36,796 bases of DNA. It comes from Nocardia arthritidis NBRC 100137. Its GTDB lineage: Bacteria > Actinomycetota > Actinomycetes > Mycobacteriales > Mycobacteriaceae. How positions within the stretch are numbered: the first letter of the stretch is position 1; every line of letters starts with the position of its first letter. The DNA lies in contig NZ_BDBB01000062.1 in NCBI RefSeq assembly GCF_001612765.1, positions 1 to 36,796 of the forward strand, given 5' to 3'. The notes under the pieces are model-generated. The model made no database searches. It had not been told where the DNA came from and was given only the letters and a program-made list of their open reading frames with translations. The position numbers were made by a program, and so were the translations under genes. Shown here piece after piece: positions 17,582 to 24,378 of the stretch.

Positions 17582-17625
17582 GCTAGATCTGCTAGATCTC
17601 CAAAAGACGCGCGAAGGGATCCTTC
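17582..17625 (+). repeat. Tandem 9-bp repeat and RBS hairpin upstream of wag31
   Basis: GCTAGATCT occurs twice head to tail (17582-17590, 17591-17599). Because AGATCT is self-complementary, the copies can also fold as a 6-bp hairpin (17585-17599). Further on, GAAGG (17613-17617) can pair with CCTTC (17621-17625) around a GAT loop, hiding the wag31 ribosome binding site AAGGG. Function unknown. Confidence 0.6.
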
Positions 17626-17626
17626 C

Positions 17627-18484
17627 ATGCCGCTGACCCCAGCCGATGTGCACAACGTCGCGTTCAGCAAACCGCCGATCGGGAAGCGCGGCTACAACGA
17701 GGATGAAGTCGACGCGTTCCTGGATCTCGTGGAGCAGGAGCTCTCGCGCCTGATCGAGGAGAACGCGGATCTGCGCCAGCGGGTCGCCGAACTGGACGCG
17801 GAGCTGGCCGACGCGAAGAAGAACCGCGGCCCGGCCGTGGCGAACACGGTGAAAGCGCCGATTCCGCAGGCCCCGCCGCCTCCGCCGGAACCGATCAAGC
17901 CCCCGGTTCCCGCCGCGCCGCCCGCTCCGATGCCCGCCGCGCCGGTGGCCAAGGACGCTCCGGGCGCGGACGCGAACCTGCAGGCCGCCAAGGTGCTCAG
18001 CCTCGCCCAGGAGATGGCGGATCGGCTGACCAGCGATGCCAAGGCCGAGGCGGAGAGCTTGCTGTCGAATGCCCGGGCGAATTCCGAGCGACTGGTCGGA
18101 GACGCCAGGACGCGGTCGGAGGCGATGATCGCCGACGCCCGCCAGAAGTCGGACGCGATGCTGTCGGACGCGCAGACCCGCTCGGACAGCCAGCTGCGCC
18201 AGGCCAAGGAGAAGGCCGACGCGTTGCAGGCCGACGCGGAGCGCAAGCACACCGAGATCATGGCGACCATCACCCAGCAGCGCAGCGTGCTGGAGAGCCG
18301 GATCGAGCAGCTCAAGACCTTCGAGCGGGAGTACCGGGTGCGGTTGAAGTCGTACCTGGAGTCGCAGCTCGAAGAGCTGGAGAACCGTGGCTCGGCGGTT
18401 CCGGTCGACGGCGGCGAAGCGTTCGCGGACGCCAACACGGCGAACAACCTCGCGCCGGCCTCCTTCGCCAAGGGCGGCAAGTAG
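17627..18484 (+). CDS. wag31: Polar growth organiser Wag31/DivIVA
   Basis: Wag31 (DivIVA, antigen 84) binds the membrane at the poles and organises the tip elongation machinery; it is essential in mycobacteria. The 285-residue product starts with the DivIVA membrane-binding domain (PLTPADVHNVAFSKPP and GYNEDEVDAFLD) to about residue 60. A Pro/Ala-rich linker follows (about 80-112), then a long coiled coil. Residues 134-210 are seven consecutive 11-residue repeats with the pattern L-x-x-D-A-x-x-x-S, followed by a C-terminal coiled coil rich in Glu and Leu. ATG 17627 has AAGGG at 17614-17618. The gene ends the conserved dcw order. Confidence 0.97.
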   Translation: MPLTPADVHNVAFSKPPIGKRGYNEDEVDAFLDLVEQELSRLIEENADLRQRVAELDAELADAKKNRGPAVANTVKAPIPQAPPPPPEPIKPPVPAAPPAPMPAAPVAKDAPGADANLQAAKVLSLAQEMADRLTSDAKAEAESLLSNARANSERLVGDARTRSEAMIADARQKSDAMLSDAQTRSDSQLRQAKEKADALQADAERKHTEIMATITQQRSVLESRIEQLKTFEREYRVRLKSYLESQLEELENRGSAVPVDGGEAFADANTANNLAPASFAKGGK

Positions 18485-18561
18485 CGCGCCGCGCACGAGC
18501 ACAGCAGTTCGCATACCGTTAGAGGAACTGTCGAGCCGCCCGGCATGCCTTGGGGGTCACC

Positions 18562-18762
18562 ATGCTCGTCTTGACACTCGTCCTTGCCGCGATCGGCTTC
18601 GCCCTGCTCGTGGCCGCGCTCACCACCGGTTCGGTGATCTGGGCGTGGGGTTGCATCGTGGTGTGCGTCATCGGTGCGATACTCCTGCTGGTGAGCGCTT
18701 TGTCCATGCGGAGTCCGGACGGTGATTCACCACTGCCTCCCGGCCGACATGCCAAACGCTGA
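18562..18762 (+). CDS. Small two-helix membrane protein
   Basis: The 66-residue product has two membrane helices (about residues 1-22 and 27-49) and a short polar tail ending HAKR. I do not recognise a named domain. It occupies the place of M. tuberculosis Rv2144c, also a small membrane protein next to wag31, so it may be its shorter counterpart. ATG 18562 is preferred over an in-frame TTG at 18550; GGGGGT precedes it at close range. It lies between wag31 and the ileS T-box with no visible terminator. Confidence 0.65.
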   Translation: MLVLTLVLAAIGFALLVAALTTGSVIWAWGCIVVCVIGAILLLVSALSMRSPDGDSPLPPGRHAKR

Positions 18763-18794
18763 CCTGCTCTTCGATATGAGTTGACCGCTGCGGC

Positions 18795-18800
18795 TAGAAT
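18795..18800 (+). promoter_or_regulatory. -10 element of the ileS T-box transcript
   Basis: TAGAAT is the best -10 hexamer near the riboswitch and would start the RNA at about 18806-18808, just before stem I. No good -35 lies 16-18 bp upstream. Confidence 0.5.
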
Positions 18801-18806
18801 CAAACA

Positions 18807-19030
18807 TGAATACGGCGTCGATCCGGCTATCACCGGGGAGCCTTCGGAAGAACGGTGGCGCGGCCCGCGGGCCGGGCGCTCAGTAGAACCGAACGGGTGA
18901 GCCCGTCACAGCTCGCGAATGAGAGGTCCGGCGTTCGTCACGCCGGACAAGCGGGGTGGTACCGCGGTCTCGGCGCACCGGGCGCCGTCATCGTCCCCGT
19001 GCCCATGACACACGGCACGAGGAGACGTAT
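18807..19030 (+). promoter_or_regulatory. Translational T-box riboswitch of ileS
   Basis: This leader senses uncharged tRNA-Ile and opens the ileS ribosome binding site. The T-box core AAGCGGGGTGGTACCGCGG is at 18949-18967, with the GTGGTA bulge that pairs with the free tRNA 3' end. Upstream is an ultrashort stem I: CCGG (18823-18826) pairs with CCGG (18833-18836) and presents the loop CTATCA with specifier ATC (18829-18831). The conserved AGTAGAACCGAACGGG element begins at 18882, and an 8-bp hairpin (18926-18933 with 18941-18948) precedes the T box. There is no terminator T tract; TCCCCGTGCC (18994-19003) can pair with GGCACGAGGA (19014-19023), which includes the Shine-Dalgarno GAGGAGA (19019-19025). 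This is the class known from N. farcinica and M. tuberculosis ileS. Confidence 0.95.
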
Positions 19031-19035
19031 CCGCC

Positions 19036-22000
19036 ATGGCGGACCACACTTCCAGCAACAGCGCGTACCCGCGCGTCGACCTCGGCGTCGGCAACGGGAC
19101 GTCGTTCCCCGAGATGGAGCGCCGCGTGCTCGACGCGTGGGCGGCCGCCGACACCTTCCGTGCGAGCATCGAAAACCGTTCCGGCGCAGCCGAATTCGTT
19201 TTCTACGACGGTCCGCCCTTTGCCAACGGTCTGCCGCATTACGGACATTTGCTCACCGGATACGTCAAAGACCTCGTCCCGCGTTTCCAGACCATGCGGG
19301 GCAAGCGGGTCGATCGGCGATTCGGATGGGACTGCCACGGTCTGCCCGCCGAAATCGAAGCCGAAAAGCAGCTCGGTATCACGGACAAATCACAGATCGA
19401 TGCGATGGGGCTCGCGGAATTCAACGCGGCCTGCAAATCGTCGGTACTGCGCTATACCGGGGAATGGCGCGACTACGTGACCCGCCAGGCCCGCTGGGTC
19501 GACTTCGACAACGACTACAAGACGTTGGACACCGACTTCATGGAGTCGGTGATGTGGGCGTTCAAGTCGCTGTACGACAAAGGCCTGATCTATCAAGGCT
19601 TCCGGGTGCTGCCCTACAGCTGGTACGAGCAGACGCCGCTGTCGAATCAGGAAACCCGCCTCGACGACGCCTACAAAATGCGCCAGGACCCGGCGGTGAC
19701 CGTCGACATGGCGTTGCGCGTGCCCGCGGAGCATCCGCTGCACGAACTCGACGGCGCCAACGCGCTGATCTGGACCACGACGCCGTGGACGCTGCCGTCC
19801 AACCTGGCGATCGCGGTTCACCCCGATGTCCGCTACGTGCACCTGCGCGGAGCCGACGGCAAACGCTATGTGCTCGCGGCCGAACGGGTTTCGCACTACG
19901 CGCGAGAGTTCGGCGAGACCCCGGAGGTGCTCGCCGAGTTCGACGGCGCCGCGTTGGCCGAGCTGTCCTACGCGCCGCCGTTCGACTTCTTCCTGGGCCA
20001 CCCCAACGCCCACCGTGTGCTCACCGCCGACTACGTGACCACCGACTCCGGCACCGGCATCGTGCATCTGGCGCCCGCCTTCGGTGAGGAGGACATGGAC
20101 GTCGCCACCGCGCACGGCATCGAGCTGGTGCAGCCGCTGGACGCGGGCGGCAAGTTCACCTCGATGGTCCCGCCGTACGAGGGTCTCATGGTGTTCGACG
20201 CCAACCCGGTGATCATCAAGGACCTCAAGGCCGCGGGAAAGCTGTTGCGGCACGAGACGATCGAGCACTCTTACCCGCACAGCTGGCGCTCCGGGCAGCC
20301 GCTGATCTACATGGCCGTGCCGTCCTGGTTCGTCGCGGTCACCAAGTTCCGCGAGCGGATGGTCGAGCTCAACAAGCAGATCACCTGGGTGCCCGAGCAC
20401 ATCCGCGACGGCCAGTTCGGCAAGTGGCTGGAAGGCGCGCGCGACTGGAACATCAGCCGCAACCGCTACTGGGGCAGCCCGATCCCGGTGTGGGTGTCCG
20501 ACGATCCGGCCTACCCGCGCGTCGACGTGTACGGATCGCTGGACGAGCTGGAGCGCGACTTCGGCGTGCGCCCGGCCGATCTGCACCGCCCGATGATCGA
20601 CGAACTCACCCGGCCGAATCCCGACGACCCGACCGGCAAGTCGACCATGCGCCGGGTACCGGAGGTGCTGGACTGCTGGTTCGAGTCCGGCTCGATGCCC
20701 TATGCCCAGGTGCACTACCCGTTCGAGAACAAGGAGTGGTTCGACAGCCACTTCCCGGGCGATTTCATCGTCGAGTACAACGGGCAGACCCGCGGCTGGT
20801 TCTACACGTTGCACGTGCTGGCGACGGCGCTGTTCGATTCCCCGGCGTTCAAGACCGTTGCCGCGCACGGCATCGTGCTCGGTGACGACGGCCTGAAGAT
20901 GAGCAAGTCCAAGGGCAACTACCCGGACGTCAACGAGGTGTTCGACCGGGACGGCTCGGACGCGATGCGCTGGTTCCTGATGAGTTCGCCGATCCTGCGC
21001 GGAGGCAACCTCATCGTCACCGAGCGCGGCATCCGCGAGGGTGTGAGTCACGCGCTGCGACCGCTGTGGAACGCGTGGACCTTCCTGCAGTTGTACGCCT
21101 CCAAGCCCGGGGTGTGGCGCACGGATTCGCCGCACGTGCTCGATCGCTACATCCTGGCGAAGCTCGCGCGAACCCGGGATGTCATCACCGAGGCGCTGGA
21201 GGTCTACGACATCGCCGGCGCCTGCGAGGAACTGCGCTCGTTCGCCGACGCGCTGACCAACTGGTACGTGCGGCGGTCGCGGTCGCGGTTCTGGAGCGAG
21301 GATCGCGACGCGGTGGACACCCTGCACACGGTGCTCGAGGTGGTCACCCGGCTGGCGGCGCCGTTGCTGCCGCTGATCACCGAGGTGATCTGGCGCGGGC
21401 TGACCGGCGGCGACTCGGTGCACCTGGCCGACTGGCCGAAGGAGGACGAGCTGCCGGACGACCCGGAGCTGGTCGCCGCCATGGACGAGGTGCGGGTGGT
21501 GTGCTCGACGGTGCTGAGCCTGCGCAAAGCGCAGAACCTGCGGGTGCGGCTGCCGCTGGCCGAGGTCACCATCGCCGCGGCCGACGCCGAGCGGCTGGCG
21601 CCGTTCGCCGACATCGTCGCCGACGAGGTCAACGTCAAGAAGGTGGACCTGACCACCGACGTGGACTCGCACGGCCGCTTCGAGCTGGTGGTCAACGCCC
21701 GTGCCGCGGGCCCGCGACTGGGCAAGGACGTGCAGACGGTGATCAAGGCGGTCAAGGCCGGGGAGTGGTCCGAGGACCCCGACGGCACGGTCCGCGCGGC
21801 GGGAATCGCCCTGCTGCCCGAGGAGTACACCCAGCGCCTGGTCGCGGCCGAACCCGAGTCGACCGCGGCGCTGCCCGGGAACGCGGGTCTGGTGGTGCTC
21901 AATTCGGTGGTCACCGAGGAGCTGGAGGCCGAGGGCTGGGCGCGGGACCTGATCCGCGATCTCCAGGAGACCAGGAAGTCGTCCGGACTGGACGTCTCCG

Positions 22001-22170
22001 ACCGCATCTCCGTGGTGCTGGAGGTCCCGGCGGAGCGGGCCGCGTGGGCCGAGACGCACCGTGACCTGATCGCGGGCGAGATCCTCGCTACCACGCTGAT
22101 CTTCGGCGACGCGGGTCCGGAGGCCGCCGATCTGGTCGGCGGCGTGCGCGCGAAGCTCGCCAAGGCGTAG
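19036..22170 (+). CDS. ileS: Isoleucyl-tRNA synthetase, eukaryote-like type
   Basis: This class I synthetase charges tRNA-Ile. The 1044-residue product has the HIGH-type motif HYGH (residues 68-71), a long editing (CP1) domain in the first half, the KMSKS loop (residues 621-625), an anticodon-binding domain, and a C-terminal extension ending in the LVGGVRAKLAKA region. The length and C-terminal domain are those of the eukaryote-like IleRS found in mycobacteria, a type associated with natural mupirocin resistance. The start follows GAGGAGA in the T-box leader. A very strong terminator follows. Confidence 0.97.
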   Translation: MADHTSSNSAYPRVDLGVGNGTSFPEMERRVLDAWAAADTFRASIENRSGAAEFVFYDGPPFANGLPHYGHLLTGYVKDLVPRFQTMRGKRVDRRFGWDCHGLPAEIEAEKQLGITDKSQIDAMGLAEFNAACKSSVLRYTGEWRDYVTRQARWVDFDNDYKTLDTDFMESVMWAFKSLYDKGLIYQGFRVLPYSWYEQTPLSNQETRLDDAYKMRQDPAVTVDMALRVPAEHPLHELDGANALIWTTTPWTLPSNLAIAVHPDVRYVHLRGADGKRYVLAAERVSHYAREFGETPEVLAEFDGAALAELSYAPPFDFFLGHPNAHRVLTADYVTTDSGTGIVHLAPAFGEEDMDVATAHGIELVQPLDAGGKFTSMVPPYEGLMVFDANPVIIKDLKAAGKLLRHETIEHSYPHSWRSGQPLIYMAVPSWFVAVTKFRERMVELNKQITWVPEHIRDGQFGKWLEGARDWNISRNRYWGSPIPVWVSDDPAYPRVDVYGSLDELERDFGVRPADLHRPMIDELTRPNPDDPTGKSTMRRVPEVLDCWFESGSMPYAQVHYPFENKEWFDSHFPGDFIVEYNGQTRGWFYTLHVLATALFDSPAFKTVAAHGIVLGDDGLKMSKSKGNYPDVNEVFDRDGSDAMRWFLMSSPILRGGNLIVTERGIREGVSHALRPLWNAWTFLQLYASKPGVWRTDSPHVLDRYILAKLARTRDVITEALEVYDIAGACEELRSFADALTNWYVRRSRSRFWSEDRDAVDTLHTVLEVVTRLAAPLLPLITEVIWRGLTGGDSVHLADWPKEDELPDDPELVAAMDEVRVVCSTVLSLRKAQNLRVRLPLAEVTIAAADAERLAPFADIVADEVNVKKVDLTTDVDSHGRFELVVNARAAGPRLGKDVQTVIKAVKAGEWSEDPDGTVRAAGIALLPEEYTQRLVAAEPESTAALPGNAGLVVLNSVVTEELEAEGWARDLIRDLQETRKSSGLDVSDRISVVLEVPAERAAWAETHRDLIAGEILATTLIFGDAGPEAADLVGGVRAKLAKA

Positions 22171-22188
22171 CGCGCCGAGTATCGAGCG

Positions 22189-22223
22189 AGCCGGGGCGGG
22201 ACCCATCGGGTCCCGCCCCGGCT
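22189..22223 (+). terminator. Terminator after ileS
   Basis: A perfect 16-bp stem (22189-22204 with 22208-22223) with a 3-nt ATC loop begins 18 bases after the ileS stop. It is GC-rich and has no T tract, as is common for actinobacterial terminators. Confidence 0.85.
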
Positions 22224-22557
22224 GCTGTGCGGCGTGGTCCTCGTGCCCGTTGTCTCGGGCCCGACCGTTGCGGATCAGCTGGCAAATTAGTGATGTAGAT
22301 CACATGCTGAGAATTTGCTGATTCCCGACAATTCGCCGATATCCCAGGCACAATCTGCGGTGTCGCTGCTGTTGCCCGGCTCGTCCCGGGGGCGGCAGTT
22401 TCTCTTTCTGGCTTGTCTTACTTGGAATTCGGCCGCGCCGGTAACACGCCCGGCGTGGGTGGCGGTGGCTCCACATCGGTGGCCGCTGCTGATGCCATGT
22501 ATTAGCCAGGCTGCCGATCGGCGGCCAGTCATCCGCGCCCATGGAAGGGGCGAGTAC
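22224..22557 (+). other. Leader and control region before the NlpC/P60 gene
   Basis: These 334 bases are non-coding apart from an in-frame upstream extension of the NlpC/P60 frame that I reject. They hold a CRP/GlxR-like site (22289-22304) and an A/T-richer stretch (22280-22340) where a promoter would fit. The remaining roughly 200 bases to the GTG at 22558 would be a long leader; I looked for a c-di-AMP (ydaO-type) riboswitch, known before some actinobacterial wall hydrolases, and could not recognise one. Confidence 0.5.
22289..22304 (+). promoter_or_regulatory. CRP/GlxR-like operator
   Basis: AGTGATGTAGATCACA matches the CRP/GlxR consensus TGTGA-N6-TCACA at all but the first base and has the central TA typical of GlxR sites. 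It is a good dyad (GTGA at 22290-22293, TCAC at 22300-22303). It lies about 255 bases before the NlpC/P60 gene and would place that gene under a cAMP-type regulator. Confidence 0.6.
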
Positions 22558-23109
22558 GTGCCGAGAAAATCGACGCACCGCATCGCACTCGGATTTCTGC
22601 TCTCCACCATCACCATCCTCCTGCTCGCCGGACCCGTCTGGGCCGACACCGGCAGCGCCTCCGGCAGCGGGCCGGGCAGCGCCTCCTCCGGTTCGGCCTC
22701 GGGCAGCGGTCCCGGCGGTGACTCCGGCAGCGCCAGCGGCTCGGGCGCCCTGCCGGTGCCCAGTGTGTTCGGACTCGGCGCGCTGGCCGCGGCGACGACG
22801 CAGATCGGCAAGCCCTACGAATGGGGCGGGACGGGCCCCTTCAGCTGGGACTGCTCGGGTCTCGTGCAGTGGGCGTATCGCCAGGTCGGCGTAAGCATTC
22901 CGCGGACCACCTGGCAGCAGGCGAAGGCGGGCGCACCGGTGCCGCGGGGCTCGCTCTCGCTCGGCGACGTGGTGGTGCTGAATCAGGACGGCTCGCACGT
23001 CGGCATCTACGCGGGTAACGGCCTGGTACTCAATGCCTATGACTGGGGTGTGCCCGTGGGCTATACCCCGCTCGACGAATTCGACATCTACGCCATCCGC
23101 CGCTTCTGA
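22558..23109 (+). CDS. Secreted NlpC/P60 cell wall hydrolase
   Basis: This is a probable exported gamma-D-Glu-meso-DAP endopeptidase that cuts peptidoglycan stem peptides. The 183-residue product has a signal peptide (residues 1-29, cleavage after VWA), a Gly/Ser/Ala low-complexity linker (about 31-64) and an NlpC/P60 domain with catalytic Cys99 in WDCSG and His147 in GSHVGIY; Asn159 is a likely third residue. GTG 22558 is chosen because GGAAGGGG lies at 22543-22550 and it puts the signal peptide at the N-terminus; a longer in-frame start at 22315 would bury it. The small size resembles RipD- or RipB-like enzymes, without RipA's coiled coil. Confidence 0.9.
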   Translation: MPRKSTHRIALGFLLSTITILLLAGPVWADTGSASGSGPGSASSGSASGSGPGGDSGSASGSGALPVPSVFGLGALAAATTQIGKPYEWGGTGPFSWDCSGLVQWAYRQVGVSIPRTTWQQAKAGAPVPRGSLSLGDVVVLNQDGSHVGIYAGNGLVLNAYDWGVPVGYTPLDEFDIYAIRRF

Positions 23110-23157
23110 GCGCACCCGCCGACGGCACGCGATGCCGATCGCGGCTGCTCCCGGGAT

Positions 23158-23202
23158 GACACGGCCCCGACCGGTAGAGGGAGGCTTGGTCGGGGCCGTG
23201 TC
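23158..23202. terminator. Bidirectional terminator between NlpC/P60 and galU
   Basis: A perfect 15-bp stem (GACACGGCCCCGACC at 23158-23172, complement at 23188-23202) with a 15-nt loop lies between two convergent genes and can serve both. Confidence 0.8.
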
Positions 23203-23235
23203 GGAGAGTCGCTCGCCGTGGTCGTGGCCAGGAGG

Positions 23236-24123
23236 TCAGCCGTCGAGGCCGTCGGCGAGGTCGCGCAGCGACGGTCCGTACTGCGGGTGCGCCAGCGCCG
23301 AGGCGAATTGCGCCACCAGGTAGTCGGCCGGGTTGCCGGTGTCGTACCACCGGCCGCGGATCACCTTGCCGAAGACCGGATTGTTCGCCGCGTGCACGTT
23401 GATCGCGTCAGTGAGGTACACCTCGCCGGTGCGGTGCTTATACCACGCTTCGGTCTGCCTGCGCAGCTCGTCGATGATGCCGGGGGTGACGACGTAGCCG
23501 CCGATCGCGGCGAACGACGACGGCGCGTCCTTCGGCTTCGGCTTCTCCCGCAGTCCGGTGATGCGCAGTAGGCCGTTGCCCTGGTCGTCGGCGACCACCG
23601 GCACGCCATAGCGCTGCGACTCGGCGGGATCCATCGGCATCAACGCCAGGACGGGTGCGCCGGTGGCCTCGTAGGCGTCGATGAGCTGCTGGGCGCGTGG
23701 CACCTCGGCGACGAACACGTCGTCCGGCCACAGCACCAGCATCGGCTCGTCGCCGAGATTGCGGGCGGCGTTGAGCACCGGGGTGCCGTTGCCGTACGGC
23801 CCGTGCTGGTCGAGGTAGGTGATGTGGCCGAGCCGGGACAGCTCGCCGACCTCCTCGACCGCGTCGGCGAAGGCGGTCTTGCCGTCCGCGCGCAGCTGGG
23901 CCACCAGCGCCGGGTTGGGGCGGAAGTGGTCCTGGATCAATGATTTTCCGCCGCTGACCACGATGGTGATGTCGGTGATGCCCGAAGCGACCAGCTCGCG
24001 GACGGTGTGCTCGATCACCGGCTTGTCGCCGACCGGCAGCATCTCCTTGGGGATGGCCTTGGTCAGCGGAAGCAGCCGGGAGCCGATACCTGCGGCCGGG
24101 ATGACGGCCTTGCGGATATTCAT
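23236..24123 (-). CDS. galU: UTP-glucose-1-phosphate uridylyltransferase family protein
   Basis: GalU makes UDP-glucose, the donor for wall and storage polysaccharides. The 295-residue product has the nucleotidyltransferase signature AAGIGSRLLPLTKAIPKEMLPV at its N-terminus (first part of a longer conserved stretch), EHTVRELV, the WPDD metal site, GLREKPKPKDAPS, and GEVYLTDAI and RWYDTGNPADYL near the end. It differs clearly from what I recall of M. tuberculosis GalU, so it may be a paralogue acting on another sugar. I chose ATG 24123; ATG 24135 and GTG 24138 are in-frame alternatives and no ribosome binding site decides. It is divergent from dinB. Confidence 0.85.
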   Translation of the reverse strand: MNIRKAVIPAAGIGSRLLPLTKAIPKEMLPVGDKPVIEHTVRELVASGITDITIVVSGGKSLIQDHFRPNPALVAQLRADGKTAFADAVEEVGELSRLGHITYLDQHGPYGNGTPVLNAARNLGDEPMLVLWPDDVFVAEVPRAQQLIDAYEATGAPVLALMPMDPAESQRYGVPVVADDQGNGLLRITGLREKPKPKDAPSSFAAIGGYVVTPGIIDELRRQTEAWYKHRTGEVYLTDAINVHAANNPVFGKVIRGRWYDTGNPADYLVAQFASALAHPQYGPSLRDLADGLDG

Positions 24124-24366
24124 GAGTCCGATCATCACATATCGGACCGGGCGCCGAGCTCCCTCCCCGCGGCACGTCGGCGGTTGTTTCGGGACTGCCG
24201 AGTATCGGGTCCGGTGCGGAAAAGGGCAGATCAAGGCCGGTGCGGCGAGGTGAACGGTCATCCGGAGACGAGCCGAGGCGAGCTGCGACACCGGCAGGTA
24301 ACCGGCAGCTAGCGCACAGCCACCTGACAGCGTCACCGCTTGCCCCGAGCTGTCGGTGGGCGGGCG

Positions 24367-24378
24367 TACATTGCACCC
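24367..24378 (+). promoter_or_regulatory. Leaderless-type -10 for dinB
   Basis: TACATT (24367-24372) is followed by 6 nt and then GTG 24379, with no ribosome binding site, as expected of a leaderless transcript. In the 24124-24378 spacer shared with galU, an 8-bp direct repeat ACCGGCAG occurs at 24290-24297 and 24301-24308. No SOS box was recognised. Confidence 0.5.

Noticed and set aside
17582..17599. CRISPR-like or IS-end repeat
   Set aside because: Only two 9-bp copies without spacers or any associated gene; recorded as a leader repeat instead.
18781..18786. TTGACC as the -35 of the T-box promoter
   Set aside because: It is only 8 bp from the TAGAAT -10, far too close.
19390..22206. Open frame of 938 codons antisense to ileS, and similar long antisense frames (637-1848, 3279-5213, 6337-8154)
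   Set aside because: Long antisense frames are expected in high-GC DNA opposite codon-biased genes. Their products are Arg/His/Gly-rich with no domain, and the sense genes are certain.
22315..22557. N-terminal extension of the NlpC/P60 protein
   Set aside because: It would place about 80 unlikely residues before a clear signal peptide; GTG 22558 has a good ribosome binding site.
22310..22557. c-di-AMP (ydaO-type) riboswitch before the wall hydrolase
   Set aside because: Known before some actinobacterial wall hydrolase genes, but I could not find its conserved segments here.
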